A DNA stretch of 64,000 nt from contig NZ_JARHTP010000024.1 in assembly GCF_029223485.1 (NCBI RefSeq), forward strand, positions 62,001-126,000. The letters are read 5' to 3'. The stretch is from Streptomyces coacervatus (GTDB lineage: Bacteria; Actinomycetota; Actinomycetes; Streptomycetales; Streptomycetaceae). Position 1 is the stretch's first letter. The number at the start of each line of letters is the position of its first letter. The position numbers were made by a program, and so were the translations under genes. Below, piece after piece: positions 44,614 to 52,755 of the stretch. The notes beneath the pieces are model-generated. The model searched no databases and had not been told where the DNA came from. It saw only the letters and a program-made list of their open reading frames with translations.

Positions 44614-44672
44614 CCGGCACCCAACTCATTCTCACCCGCCAGCCGACACAGCCCGAAGTGCTCAGTAACTCT
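44614..44672. repeat. Left copy of a 59/60-bp inverted repeat flanking the motif-protein cassette
   Basis: Read on the minus strand, this sequence is nearly the same as 47175-47234 on the plus strand: an AGAGTTACTGA start, CACTTCGGG, GTCGGCTGGCGGGTGAGAAT and GGTGCCGG in the same order, with about six mismatches and a 1-bp indel. It ends 22 bp before the promoter-like element of the first cassette gene. The core GTGAGAAT also occurs at 44484-44492. Confidence 0.85.
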
Positions 44673-44694
44673 CAGTCTGGTGACGGTGTTTGCC

Positions 44695-44709
44695 GTAGCT
44701 TCTTGTTCG
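44695..44709 (+). promoter_or_regulatory. Conserved GTAnnTTC promoter-like element, copy 1
   Basis: TTTGCCGTAGCTTC ends 6 nt before GTG 44709; the GTA is exactly 14 nt upstream of the start codon. The same GTAnnTTC at the same distance precedes 45200 and 46736. No Shine-Dalgarno is seen, so leaderless transcription from a -10-like box is likely. Confidence 0.6.
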
Positions 44710-45146
44710 TGGGGGCATCATGGGACGACTCCGAGCAGCCGAACGTCAACAACGACATCAGCGGCACCGTCTACGGCACGACAGGACAGTTCGGCAACGT
44801 GTACGGGGACGTGCATATTCACGGTCCGTCGTCGATGCCGCATCCACCGAAGACCGAGCCTTCGCAGCAGGGGGAAGCCGTCGCCGGGGCGAAGCGGAGG
44901 AAGAGGGACCGAGCCAAGACCAAGCGCAAGAGGCGTAAGGCGGACGGGCGAGCCAGGCAGCAGCGGAGAGAGGAGGACAGGAAAGCGATCAAAGGGTGTG
45001 GTCTTCTGGTGCTACTTCTGGGCGTATCCGGCTTCGTTGCGCTCGGCTTGTATACCCGGGAGTGGGCCACTGCTGGAGTCCTCATGGGGGTCGTTGCGAT
45101 CATTGTGTTCCTCTGGGGTGCTGGCATGGCCATGCACGATGACTAG
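44709..45146 (+). CDS. Small membrane protein with N-terminal amyloid-like motif and C-terminal TM hairpin
   Basis: 145 residues from GTG 44709 (shared upstream element supports this over GTG 44658). Residues about 13-37 contain NNDISGTVYGTTGQFGNVYG, the repeated N-x-I-S-G...Q-x-G pattern. Then a highly basic Lys/Arg segment (residues 60-95), and two hydrophobic helices at about 100-118 and 124-142 (GVVAIIVFLWGAG). Plausible job: a membrane effector or anchor recruited through the motif. First of four cassette genes. Confidence 0.65.
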   Translation: MGASWDDSEQPNVNNDISGTVYGTTGQFGNVYGDVHIHGPSSMPHPPKTEPSQQGEAVAGAKRRKRDRAKTKRKRRKADGRARQQRREEDRKAIKGCGLLVLLLGVSGFVALGLYTREWATAGVLMGVVAIIVFLWGAGMAMHDD

Positions 45147-45185
45147 CTCACCCACGTCTCCGTAGTGCGTCTGAACAGTGCCGGC

Positions 45186-45200
45186 GTATCTTCCGACGCA
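45186..45200 (+). promoter_or_regulatory. Conserved GTAnnTTC promoter-like element, copy 2
   Basis: GCCGGCGTATCTTC precedes ATG 45200 with GTA exactly 14 nt upstream of the start, as in copies 1 and 3. No ribosome-binding site is visible between the box and the ATG. Confidence 0.6.
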
Positions 45201-45751
45201 TGAGTGAACAGCCGTCCCTACGCAATGAGTTGAGTGGCACCATCAGGGGGCATGTCGTACAGGCGGGTGCGATCCACGGAGATGTGGTGTTGGACGCAGC
45301 AGCACAGGCGCGCGTCCAACATGCTCTGGCGCTACGAGCTGACCGACTTGCGGTGTACGAAGAGTTCTTGGACTCGGCGGTTCAGCTGGCGAAACGGCTG
45401 CAGCACGAAGCGGCCAGGACCGCGAACATGGTCGAGCAGCGTCTGGCAACGCCGGATCTCGTCTTCACTCTTGAAAGAGACGTGAAGCAACTGAGGGCGC
45501 CGATTGACGATCTGAACGAGCTCAACGCGAGGGTGCTACTGGTCGGTCCCGACGATGTCGCCGATGCTGCTGGCTCTGTATACGGGGCCTCTCTTGCGGT
45601 GTGGTACTCGACGCAGTTGGTGTTCGGCAAGTCGGGTGTCGTTATGCACCGATGGCTGCGGAGCCACGAGCGCATCAGAGAGCGGTTGCCAGACCGGTTG
45701 GATAACTTGAGGCGCGAGATGCGGAAGGTGCGTGAAGCACCCCCCGTATAG
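45200..45751 (+). CDS. Helical protein with N-terminal amyloid-like motif
   Basis: 183 residues. Residues 7-29 hold RNELSGTIRGHVVQAGAIHG, the clearest copy of the shared motif. The remainder is alpha-helical (LAVYEEFLDSAVQLAKRL, LNELNARVLLVGPDDVADAA, RLPDRLDNLRREMRKV), with no TM segment. The helical body resembles regulatory or sensor helical bundles, but no family is recognised. Second gene of the cassette. Confidence 0.65.
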   Translation: MSEQPSLRNELSGTIRGHVVQAGAIHGDVVLDAAAQARVQHALALRADRLAVYEEFLDSAVQLAKRLQHEAARTANMVEQRLATPDLVFTLERDVKQLRAPIDDLNELNARVLLVGPDDVADAAGSVYGASLAVWYSTQLVFGKSGVVMHRWLRSHERIRERLPDRLDNLRREMRKVREAPPV

Positions 45752-45868
45752 CTGGCGTTGCCGCAGACACGCCACTCATGTGCACGACGTATCGCAAGGC
45801 GTCGGGACTGTGGTCGTCGAGTTTCAGGGGGGTACGGTGGCTGCCTCAGTTGCTGTACAGGAGGTTCG

Positions 45869-46306
45869 GTGGAAGCAGAGTTGAGGGCACTCGCTGCCGC
45901 AGGCGCTACGACATTCGTTCAGCAGATGGCGGCGGACTCCTGGGCACACGCTCGTGACCGCATTGTCTCGTTCTTCTCGCGTCGTGACAACGGTGAGGAA
46001 GGCGCGATCCAGAGGGAGCTGGAGACCTCGCGCGGAGAACTGACGGCGGCGATGGAGTCCGGCGACGAGCAGACCGCCTTGGACGTCGAGGCGGAGTGGC
46101 GTACGCGATTGCGGCGTACCTTGCTGGCCAATCCGGCCGCTGCTACCGAGCTGCGAGCGGTGCTCGAGGAGTTGGCACCGGATCGGAATGATCAACAGGT
46201 CGTGGATGTCCACAACACGATCAGCGGGGGCGTGCAGTACGGCCCGGTGGTTCAGGCTGGCAATGTGGGATCGCTCAGCTTCGGGACATCTTTCGGTCAG
46301 GGATGA
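45869..46306 (+). CDS. Bell-like effector with C-terminal amyloid-like motif, second copy
   Basis: 145 residues from GTG 45869, with AGGAGG 4-5 nt upstream, unlike its neighbours. N-terminal about 105 residues are helical (ALAAAGATTFVQQMAADSWA, HARDRIVSFFSRR) and align with the paralogue at 43583-44032. The C-terminus carries NTISGGVQYGPVVQAGNVG. Position of the motif at the C-terminus, after a helical domain, is the layout of Bell effectors that partner NLR proteins. Confidence 0.65.
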   Translation: MEAELRALAAAGATTFVQQMAADSWAHARDRIVSFFSRRDNGEEGAIQRELETSRGELTAAMESGDEQTALDVEAEWRTRLRRTLLANPAAATELRAVLEELAPDRNDQQVVDVHNTISGGVQYGPVVQAGNVGSLSFGTSFGQG

Positions 46307-46585
46307 GGTCATGGGGCGCGGCCGTGATGTTGGCGATGCCGTCGGCCGCGGCAAAGTAGTCGAGGCGCTCTTGCACCCCGGTCGTGGGCACGGTGAGCGT
46401 GCGCGGTTCGGAGAACAGCAGGGCCGCGCCCAACGGCTCCATAGTCGGCGCCGCCCGTCCAGGCGCCACAGATTACGGGCATAGAGGGCGGCGAGCCGGT
46501 GCCGGTCGCCGGAGTACCAGGCGTCATCGACCGCATGTCGCGGTACTCCGTGGCGAACTGCGGCGGGGTCCACGGGACGTCAGGC
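46305..46585 (-). pseudogene. Phage portal protein fragment, frameshifted
   Basis: Minus-strand pieces in three frames: VPWTPPQFATEYRDMR, then VDDAWYSGDRHRLAALYARN with LWRLDGRRRLW, then GAALLFSEPRTLTVPTTG and QERLDYFAAADGIANITA. In order these match the N-terminal part of actinophage portal proteins. At least two frameshifts and loss of the rest show it is dead. It lies between two cassette genes. Confidence 0.65.
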
Positions 46586-46721
46586 TGAAGGGGTATGGTT
46601 CCCGCCCTTTCGGCTGCACTTGGTTGATGGCGTGCAGCTGTGCGGGGGGGGCGCCCATGGGGTGTTGCTCACAACACCCGCTCTATGGAGTGCACTTGAT
46701 AGCAGCGGATGACCGGCTGCC

Positions 46722-46736
46722 GTACTTTCTGGTGCA
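46722..46736 (+). promoter_or_regulatory. Conserved GTAnnTTC promoter-like element, copy 3
   Basis: GCTGCCGTACTTTC precedes ATG 46736 with GTA exactly 14 nt upstream. Matches copies 1 and 2 in sequence and spacing, which fixes the start codon at 46736 rather than 46709. Confidence 0.6.
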
Positions 46737-47185
46737 TGGGAGACCCGCGGGATATCCGCAATGAGATCAGTGGCGAAGTCCATGGATCTGCATTTCAGGC
46801 CGCCATGATCGGCGCTGTGTACCTGTCCGGTGAGTCAGATACCCCAGCTCATGCAGCCCAGCGAGCGAGGGTGTTCGCGGAGCTGGAGCGCCGGCTGGAG
46901 GCGGAGCGGCAGGTCGAAGAAGCTCACGCGCGAGAACGAGAGGCGACGAGTGCCGCAATCCAACGGGGCCAGCGTGCGGCTCGGTTGCTCTTGGCGTGGG
47001 CAGGCGTCTGGTTCCTCCTTGCCGCCGCTACGGCGGGGCTGTTCAACAAGCTGCATGACCAGGTGGATTCATCACTTGGGATGATCCCGATGACCTTCTT
47101 TCTTGTGTCGTTGCTGTGCCTCTTGCTCGCATCGCTGGAAGCTCAGGGAGCCAAGGAAAGGGCCTCAAAGCCGAAGAGTTACTGA
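46736..47185 (+). CDS. Membrane protein with N-terminal amyloid-like motif and coiled coil
   Basis: 149 residues. Residues 7-31 carry RNEISGEVHGSAFQAAMIG, a divergent copy of the motif. Residues about 38-80 form a charged coiled coil (AELERRLEAERQVEEAHARE). Two TM helices follow (about 85-103, LLLAWAGVWFLLAAATAG, and about 115-135, MTFFLVSLLCLLLAS). The tail is basic. The stop lies 10 bp inside the right inverted repeat, which begins at 47175. Likely another membrane-located receptor or effector of the system. Confidence 0.65.
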   Translation: MGDPRDIRNEISGEVHGSAFQAAMIGAVYLSGESDTPAHAAQRARVFAELERRLEAERQVEEAHAREREATSAAIQRGQRAARLLLAWAGVWFLLAAATAGLFNKLHDQVDSSLGMIPMTFFLVSLLCLLLASLEAQGAKERASKPKSY

Positions 47186-47234
47186 CCACTTCGGGTTGTT
47201 GTCGGCTGGCGGGTGAGAATAAGTTCGGTGCCGG
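47175..47234. repeat. Right copy of the 59/60-bp inverted repeat
   Basis: Inverted partner of 44614-44672. On the plus strand it contains TTGTCGGCTGGCGGGTGAG followed by AATAAGTTCGG, overlapping the last codons of the cassette gene. It stands between the cassette and the tniB end, so it could be an end of either unit. Confidence 0.85.
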
Positions 47235-47687
47235 CAAGACAGCCTGGATGAGGTCGGGCCGTAACTGGGTATGGCGGAAGCCCCGGCGGAGGGTGCGCTC
47301 GCAGCGGGTGCGTCGCAAGCTGAAACGGCTGGGCGCGCGCCGTCTGCCTGCCGCTGGCAATGGTGCTGCCTCGTCGGCGGTGGTTGTGCCGTGAGCGTTT
47401 TGGGCAGCGCGCTGGCGGATTTTCTGGGGAGCCTCGCGGCGGCCGTGGCGCTGGGGCGGCGGGCCCGGCGCTGGGTGACATGCCACGCGCTGATGCAACC
47501 GGCTGCGCTGCGCGGGCGGGCCCGTGTCGACGCCGGTGCAGCTTCCTGCCCAAGCCGCTGCCGTTCTTGGCGTGTTCGCCGGCGCTCTGTGCCATGAGAT
47601 CCGGTGTACGCGGGTGGGCTGCCGCGGCGGGACGCTGCCTCTGCCCCCGGCACGGGCACGTGAGCGATGTCTGGGGAGCGGTCCGTC
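47235..47687. other. Gap between inverted repeat and tniB
   Basis: About 450 bp downstream of tniB with no supported gene. In Tn7/Tn5053-like elements the transposon end and transposase-binding repeats lie in this position. Apart from the 47175-47234 repeat I could not find a clear series of repeats by eye. Confidence 0.35.
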
Positions 47688-48461
47688 TCACTGGTCGTCA
47701 TCGGGTGGGAAGTGGAGGTCGGACGGGTCGAAGGTGTCCAGGGCTTCGCGTGCGACGGCGCGGGTGAAGGAGTCGAGGGGTTGGCCCTGTTCCATGAGGA
47801 GTTCTTGGATGGCGCTGGTGAGTTTGGCCCAGTCGCGGAAGTTGCCGCGGCAGGCAGCGTCGTCGAGCCACAGCAGGTCTTCGTCGCTGGCCTTGCTCCA
47901 CACCGGGTGATAGTGGGGCATGTGCTCGACGACTTCGGCGGGGCGCAGGGGGGTGAAGCGCGGCCATTGGGTGATGCGTGAGGCGAGGGCGGGTCGGCGT
48001 CGGAGGTGTCGGCGGGTTTCTTCGGCGCCGACGAAGATTACGGTGGGGCGGTTGGGGATGGTGTCCCACAGCGTGCGCACCCATTCGAGTGCGTCGGTGG
48101 TGAGTCCTTGTGTCTCGTCGAAGACGAGGACGTAGGGCCGTTCGGCGAGAGCTTCGTCGATGCGTGTGTTCAGAGTGCGGGTGCTGTCCGGGATGTCCAG
48201 AGCAGCGGCGACGGCTTTCTTGATGTCGGTGAGCGGGCAGTGGCGGTGGAACTGGAAGAACAGGGTGGTGTCGGGGGCAAGATCGCGCAGGCAGGTGCGG
48301 ACGGTGAGGGTTTTGCCCAGGCCGACGCCGCCGTGGATGCAGAGCATGGCCTGGAGCTTGATGGCGGACTGGAGTTGTTTCTGCGTGCGCAGCACGGTGC
48401 GGGTGGGTACGAGGCGGGCGTTGGGCAGGTCGAGGTAGTGGCCGTTGCTGCTGGCGTTCAC
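47688..48461 (-). CDS. tniB: TniB-type AAA+ ATPase transposition regulator
   Basis: 257 residues from GTG 48461, overlapping the tniA stop as GTGA. AAA+ ATPase: Walker A CIHGGVGLGKTLTVRTCL, Walker B YVLVFDETQGLTTDALEW, sensor region TVIFVGAEETRRHL, arginine-rich RRRPALASRITQWPRF. Relatives (TniB, TnsC, MuB) form filaments on target DNA and activate the transposase. It is the last gene of the continuous minus-strand cas/tni operon. No TniQ/TnsD gene was found next to it. Confidence 0.86.
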   Translation of the reverse strand: MNASSNGHYLDLPNARLVPTRTVLRTQKQLQSAIKLQAMLCIHGGVGLGKTLTVRTCLRDLAPDTTLFFQFHRHCPLTDIKKAVAAALDIPDSTRTLNTRIDEALAERPYVLVFDETQGLTTDALEWVRTLWDTIPNRPTVIFVGAEETRRHLRRRPALASRITQWPRFTPLRPAEVVEHMPHYHPVWSKASDEDLLWLDDAACRGNFRDWAKLTSAIQELLMEQGQPLDSFTRAVAREALDTFDPSDLHFPPDDDQ

Positions 48462-50083
48462 AAGCGGTCCTTTTGTTCCGGTGCTTCGGGGCCGGGAGCG
48501 GTGGTTTGGTGGGGGAGCCAGGAGGCGGTGGGGGCGGGCAGGTTGTCGTCGGTGTCCGGTGGGGGTTGCCGGCGGCCGGTGTCGGTCCAGGAGCCGGTGG
48601 GTGCGGGGAGGCTTTCGTCGGTTGCGGCGTGCGGGGTGAACGGTTCGGTGTCGCGGGTGTCGTGCAGGTGCTGGCGGGCTTGTTCGGTGGTGAGGGTGTT
48701 GAGGGGTTGGGGCGGGGCCGGTGTGGTGGTGGCGGCGTAGCGGTCTTTGACGATGCGGGGACGTCTTTCCAGGGCTTCTTTGAGGCGGGCGGCGTCGGCG
48801 GCGTTGTCCTCTTTGACGCGTTTGATCAGATGGGGGGCGGCGGCGTTGGTCCAGCGGGCGGTGCCGATGTACTGGTCGGTGTCGGCGTTGTAGACCTCGA
48901 CGGTGTTGTAGTGGCCGGGCAGGTGGCGCAGGCGGACATGGGTGCCGATGTGGTCGCGCATCCAGGTTTCGAGGTAGTCGCGGCGGTTCCAGTCGAGGCC
49001 GGTGTCGGTGATGGTGAAGGTGCGGCGGACCAGGGGCAGGGAGCGGTGGAGGGCGCCGGGTGGCAGGTCGTGGATGACGGTGCGGTCGTCTTTCCATGCC
49101 TGCAGGGGGGTGCGGTTGCCGAGGCTGCGGATGCGGTGTTCGTGGTTCCAGCGGTGGACGAATTTGCGGATCTCGGTGGTGAATTGCTCGAAGGTCAGGA
49201 GGCCTTCGAGGGGCGGGGGTTTGGGTTTGGCTGCAGGGTCGGGGGTGGGGCAGTGGGTGTAGCCGGGCATGCCGCGAAAGAGCATGTCCTTGAAGGCTTT
49301 GTTGAGGGACTCGACGTAGGGCTTGAGGTCGGGGCGGCGGGGCGGTAGTTCCACGCGGCGTACGGCGAGGGCTCCCATGGTCTGGGCAACGGCTTTGCTG
49401 AGGAAGTCGGCGCCGCGGTCGACACGGACGAGTTTGGGGATGCCGCCGAAGGGCCCGTAGTGGCCGCCGCGCTGCAGGGCATGGTGGATGGCGACGATGA
49501 TGGCCTGGCTGCTGGGGGTGTGGGGGGTGACGGCCCAGCCGCAGATGCCGGAGTTAGAGCAGTTGACGAAGAGGGTCAGCCAGGGTTTGCGGGCGGTGCC
49601 GTCGACGTTGACCCAGACGTCGGCTTCCTTGTGGTCGGCTTCCCAGGCGTCGTTGCGGCGGCCGCGGTCGCGGTTCGAGCCGTGCAGGTCGTAGCGGCGG
49701 CGGGCCTTTTCGCCGTCGCGCAGACCGGCGAGGAAGCTGGGCGGGTAGGCGCGGGTGACGGCTCGGTGGAAGGCGGAGTAGCTCAGCGGCATGGCACCGT
49801 CGTCTTCAAGGGTGCGGTGGGCGGTGGCGATGTTGCCGCACCAGCGGATCAGCTCCTCTTCCATACGCGGGGTCACTTCGGTGGCCTCACGCTGTTTGCG
49901 CTGGTAGCGGCCATCGTTGTCGCGGGCGCGCTGCATCCAGCGTTGCACGCTCTTGGTGCTGCGGCCGTGGGCTTCGGCGACGGTGCTGAGGTCTTCGGGG
50001 GTGAGGGTACCGGCGGCCTCGAGGGCGAGGAGGTGAGTGATGGAGGCGGCGCGTTCGGTGTCGTCGGGGCGTGGTGCGGGCAT
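48458..50083 (-). CDS. tniA: TniA-type (Mu/Tn7-like) DDE transposase
   Basis: 541 residues. N-terminal HTH region (TVAEAHGRSTKSVQRWMQRA), an rve/DDE integrase core with EADHKEADVWVNVDG (first D), RVDRGADFLSKAVAQ (second D) and YVESLNKAFKD (catalytic E), then a Mu-transposase C-terminal beta-barrel (LRHLPGHYNTVEVYNADTDQ) and a Pro-rich tail. All catalytic residues are present. It starts only 16 bp after the cas6e stop, on the same strand, in the slot where cas1 normally sits in type I-E loci. That gap is too short to hold a transposon end. Confidence 0.88.
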   Translation of the reverse strand: MPAPRPDDTERAASITHLLALEAAGTLTPEDLSTVAEAHGRSTKSVQRWMQRARDNDGRYQRKQREATEVTPRMEEELIRWCGNIATAHRTLEDDGAMPLSYSAFHRAVTRAYPPSFLAGLRDGEKARRRYDLHGSNRDRGRRNDAWEADHKEADVWVNVDGTARKPWLTLFVNCSNSGICGWAVTPHTPSSQAIIVAIHHALQRGGHYGPFGGIPKLVRVDRGADFLSKAVAQTMGALAVRRVELPPRRPDLKPYVESLNKAFKDMLFRGMPGYTHCPTPDPAAKPKPPPLEGLLTFEQFTTEIRKFVHRWNHEHRIRSLGNRTPLQAWKDDRTVIHDLPPGALHRSLPLVRRTFTITDTGLDWNRRDYLETWMRDHIGTHVRLRHLPGHYNTVEVYNADTDQYIGTARWTNAAAPHLIKRVKEDNAADAARLKEALERRPRIVKDRYAATTTPAPPQPLNTLTTEQARQHLHDTRDTEPFTPHAATDESLPAPTGSWTDTGRRQPPPDTDDNLPAPTASWLPHQTTAPGPEAPEQKDRL

Positions 50084-50099
50084 GGGGGTCCCGTTCGGG

Positions 50100-50750
50100 T
50101 CAGGCGGGGGCGAGGCTGAGCAGGCCGGCGCCGTACGACTTGGCGCGGCCGATGCCGGTCAGCAGGGCGTCCGTGAGGGCGGCGGGGTCGGTGATGAGGG
50201 CGGTTCCGTCGAATTGCAGGAGGCGGTGGACAGGGCCGGGCTGGTCACGGCCGGAGCGGCGGAAGGGCTTGGGTTCGCTGGTGGTGGTGTGCAGGTGCAG
50301 GCCGGCCTGGGTCGCGCGGCGGTGCCACCAGGCGAGGGCCGCGGCGTCGTCGAGGGCGAGGACGCGGCCGTGTTTGGGCAGAGGTTGCTCGCCGGGGCCG
50401 GGCGGGCGGCGGCTGCGGGTGGAGGGGTTGGCGGTGATGCGGTAGCGGACCCGTCGGCCGGGGGTGAGGGCCCCGAGCATGGCGGTGAGGTCGCGGGTGT
50501 CGGCTTGACCGTAGTGGTGGGGCAGGGCGGTGAGGTCGGGTGAGATGCGGGTCTGCACCAGCAGCAGGCCCTGGCGGTTGCCGCGTTCGAGGCGGAAGAG
50601 CGCTCCGGCGATCTGGCGGGGGTGGGGGCCGAGGTGGTCGGGCAGCAGCCGCATGACAGTGCGGTGCAGGGCGGTGTAATCGGCCAGGTCGCGGCGGACC
50701 GTGGGGTGGGCGAGGTTGAGGCGGATGCGGGTCAGGGTGGCGGTGGGCAT
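50100..50750 (-). CDS. cas6e: Type I-E CRISPR RNA endonuclease Cas6e
   Basis: 216 residues from ATG 50750. Cleaves pre-crRNA at the repeat stem and stays bound in Cascade. Seen: N-terminal TRIRLNLAHPTVRRDLADYT, ALHRTVMRLLPD with the expected catalytic histidine, and the C-terminal Gly-rich GIGRAKSYGAGLLSLAP, the hallmark RNA-binding loop of Cas6e. It overlaps cas5e by 19 nt. The tniA gene follows it after 16 bp. Confidence 0.92.
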   Translation of the reverse strand: MPTATLTRIRLNLAHPTVRRDLADYTALHRTVMRLLPDHLGPHPRQIAGALFRLERGNRQGLLLVQTRISPDLTALPHHYGQADTRDLTAMLGALTPGRRVRYRITANPSTRSRRPPGPGEQPLPKHGRVLALDDAAALAWWHRRATQAGLHLHTTTSEPKPFRRSGRDQPGPVHRLLQFDGTALITDPAALTDALLTGIGRAKSYGAGLLSLAPA

Positions 50751-51571
50751 GGCTGCTCCAGGCGGTGGCGGTAGTCGGCCAGGGCGGGCAGGGGGTCGGC
50801 TCCGGCGTAGAGGGCGGCGGGCAGGTATTCGGTGGTGGACCACAGCGAGCGGACGGTGTGCCGGCGGCGGTGCGGGGTGAAGTCGACCGGGTTGTCGGCG
50901 AGTTCGCGGTGGGCGGTGGGGTTGGCCGGTGGGGTGTCCCACCAGAAGGTGACCGGGATGCGGTCTTCTTGCGGGCCGGGTGGGGCGGGCAGGGTGACGG
51001 GGGCGTGCTGAAGGAGGTGGGTGAGCGGGTCGGTCAGGGGCGGGGTGAGGACGAGGGGTTCGTCGGGGACGCAGGCGCGTCGGCCCAGGTAGGGGGCGAA
51101 CTGGGGGTGTTCGAGGGTGTGGGCGAGATAGGTGATGAGGGCGGCGTCTCCGTGGACGGCGACGGTGAAGCAGGCGTCGGTGAGGTAGTGGCGGTGGGTG
51201 ACGTGGGTGGTTTTGCCTTCGGGGCGTCGGTCTCCTTTGCTGGTGCGCAGTTGTTGGTGGCGGGGGCGGTGGCTGCCGGTGGTGTGGAAGTCGGTGTAGG
51301 GGGTGCCGGGTTGGTCGACGCGGATGGTGAAGGCCAGGTCGGTGTAACGGGGGCGGCCGGGCAGGTCGAGGGGGTCGAGGGCCTGGTGGCGGGGGCGTCC
51401 GGCGGCGGCGGCGAACATGCCGATCAGCGCGGAGCGGGTGGGGTAGGGCTGGGTGTCGCGGCGGGTGAAGGCGGTGTCGGTGCCGTACGCGCTCAGGACA
51501 CCGGCCAGGCGGAGGAGCAGCCCGCACTGCGGGGCTGCGGTGGTGTCGGCCAGCGGGGCGGGCATGGTCAT
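50732..51571 (-). CDS. cas5e: Cascade subunit Cas5e
   Basis: 279 residues. Cas5e binds the 5' handle of the crRNA in Cascade. Typical elements: LLLRLAGVLSAYGTDTAFTR, PYPTRSALIGMFAAAAGRPR with the SALIGM motif, TDFHTTGSHR, and RHYLTDACFTVAVHGD. The C-terminus reads DFTPHRRRHTVRSLWS. Starts by ATGA overlap with cas7e. Complete by length. Confidence 0.93.
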   Translation of the reverse strand: MTMPAPLADTTAAPQCGLLLRLAGVLSAYGTDTAFTRRDTQPYPTRSALIGMFAAAAGRPRHQALDPLDLPGRPRYTDLAFTIRVDQPGTPYTDFHTTGSHRPRHQQLRTSKGDRRPEGKTTHVTHRHYLTDACFTVAVHGDAALITYLAHTLEHPQFAPYLGRRACVPDEPLVLTPPLTDPLTHLLQHAPVTLPAPPGPQEDRIPVTFWWDTPPANPTAHRELADNPVDFTPHRRRHTVRSLWSTTEYLPAALYAGADPLPALADYRHRLEQPCPPPP

Positions 51572-52755
51572 GCCGCCATGTAGGAGCGGGGTGTGGTGGC
51601 GGGGGCGCCGGCTGCGGTGGTGAGGGCGTCGATGAGGTCGTCGTAGCTGGTGTGGCGCTCTCCGAGGTGTTCGAGCGGTTCGGGGCCGGGGGCCTGGGTG
51701 ACGTGGCCGTGGGCGATGCGGTGCCGGGTGCCGAACATCTGGGTGATGATCCCGGCGTGCTGGGACAGGGCGTGGCGGGAGGGGGCCAGGTAGCCGCCGT
51801 GGCGGTCGGCTTTGACGGGCTGGTGGAAGGCGGAGGCCAAGGAGACGGGGCGGCGGTCGCGGACGGCGTAGTGGACGGTGTCGGGCAGGGTGTGGGGAGC
51901 TGTGGAGTTCTTCTTGGCCTGCGGCAGGGTGGAGATGAACACGTCCGTGAACGCGCCGAGCAGGGCGGCGGCCTGGGAGGCGTCTGCGTCAAGATTGCGG
52001 GTCAGTTCGGTGAGGTTGACGCTGGCGTAGCGGTAGAAGACACCGGCGTTGAGGTAGCCGGTGTCCAGGTGGGCGCTGGAGGAGTCGCCGGGCTGGGCCC
52101 AGTCCTCGACGGCGGTGAAGAAGTCGGGTTGCAGATCGCTGGCGTGGGTGGTGAAGGCCCATGCCATCTGGACGGCGCCGTCGACGTGAGCGTCGGCGAG
52201 CCCGGCGAGGAAACGGCCGAAGAGGCTGATGCTGGTGGTGCGTTGGCACAGCAGGCGCACCACGTCGTCGGGGGGCAGGTAGGCGGCGGGGGTTTTCGCG
52301 GTGGACGTGGCTTCCTTGGCCATGCCCTTTTCCAGGGCGGCGCGGTGGCGGGCGCACAGGGCGGCGAGGTCGTCGAGGATGGTGGCGGCGGGTACGTAGA
52401 GCATGGCCAGGGTGCGGTCGTCGGCGTCCGGGTCGGTGGCCAGGCCTTCGGTGGTGGCGCTGCGGGGGATCTGGGCGGCGGCGAAGCGGGCGAGGTCCTC
52501 GGGCCAGTCGGCCTCTCGCAGGGCGGCGGCCAGGCGGGGAGGCAGCATGCGGGTGCGGGCGGCGGGTTCGCCCAGGAGGGTCTCCAGCTCGTGCCGGTCG
52601 GCGCGTTTGGCGCACTGGCTGGAGATGGCTCCGCGCTGGGTGTTACCGATCATGAGGGATTTGGGTTCGTTGTACTCGCCGCGGTTGAGGCAGGAGGCGG
52701 GGATGTCCTGGAGGATGTGCAGGTCGACATAGCGGGCGAGGCGGGGGATGGTCAT
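51568..52755 (-). CDS. cas7e: Cascade backbone subunit Cas7e (Cse4)
   Basis: 395 residues from ATG 52755, overlapping the cse2 stop. Six copies form the crRNA-binding backbone of type I-E Cascade. Hallmarks: YVDLHILQDIPASCLNRGEY, GNTQRGAISSQCAKRADR, VDGAVQMAWAFTTHA, YLNAGVFYRYASVNLTEL, and AFHQPVKADRHGGYLAPS. Length and motif order are normal. The frame is open further upstream, but that lies within cse2. Confidence 0.93.
   Translation of the reverse strand: MTIPRLARYVDLHILQDIPASCLNRGEYNEPKSLMIGNTQRGAISSQCAKRADRHELETLLGEPAARTRMLPPRLAAALREADWPEDLARFAAAQIPRSATTEGLATDPDADDRTLAMLYVPAATILDDLAALCARHRAALEKGMAKEATSTAKTPAAYLPPDDVVRLLCQRTTSISLFGRFLAGLADAHVDGAVQMAWAFTTHASDLQPDFFTAVEDWAQPGDSSSAHLDTGYLNAGVFYRYASVNLTELTRNLDADASQAAALLGAFTDVFISTLPQAKKNSTAPHTLPDTVHYAVRDRRPVSLASAFHQPVKADRHGGYLAPSRHALSQHAGIITQMFGTRHRIAHGHVTQAPGPEPLEHLGERHTSYDDLIDALTTAAGAPATTPRSYMAA

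Noticed and set aside
47235..47687. Plus-strand 92- to 135-codon frames after the cassette
   Set aside because: Arginine/alanine-rich with no start context, and they overlap tniB or the inverted repeat; likely spurious.
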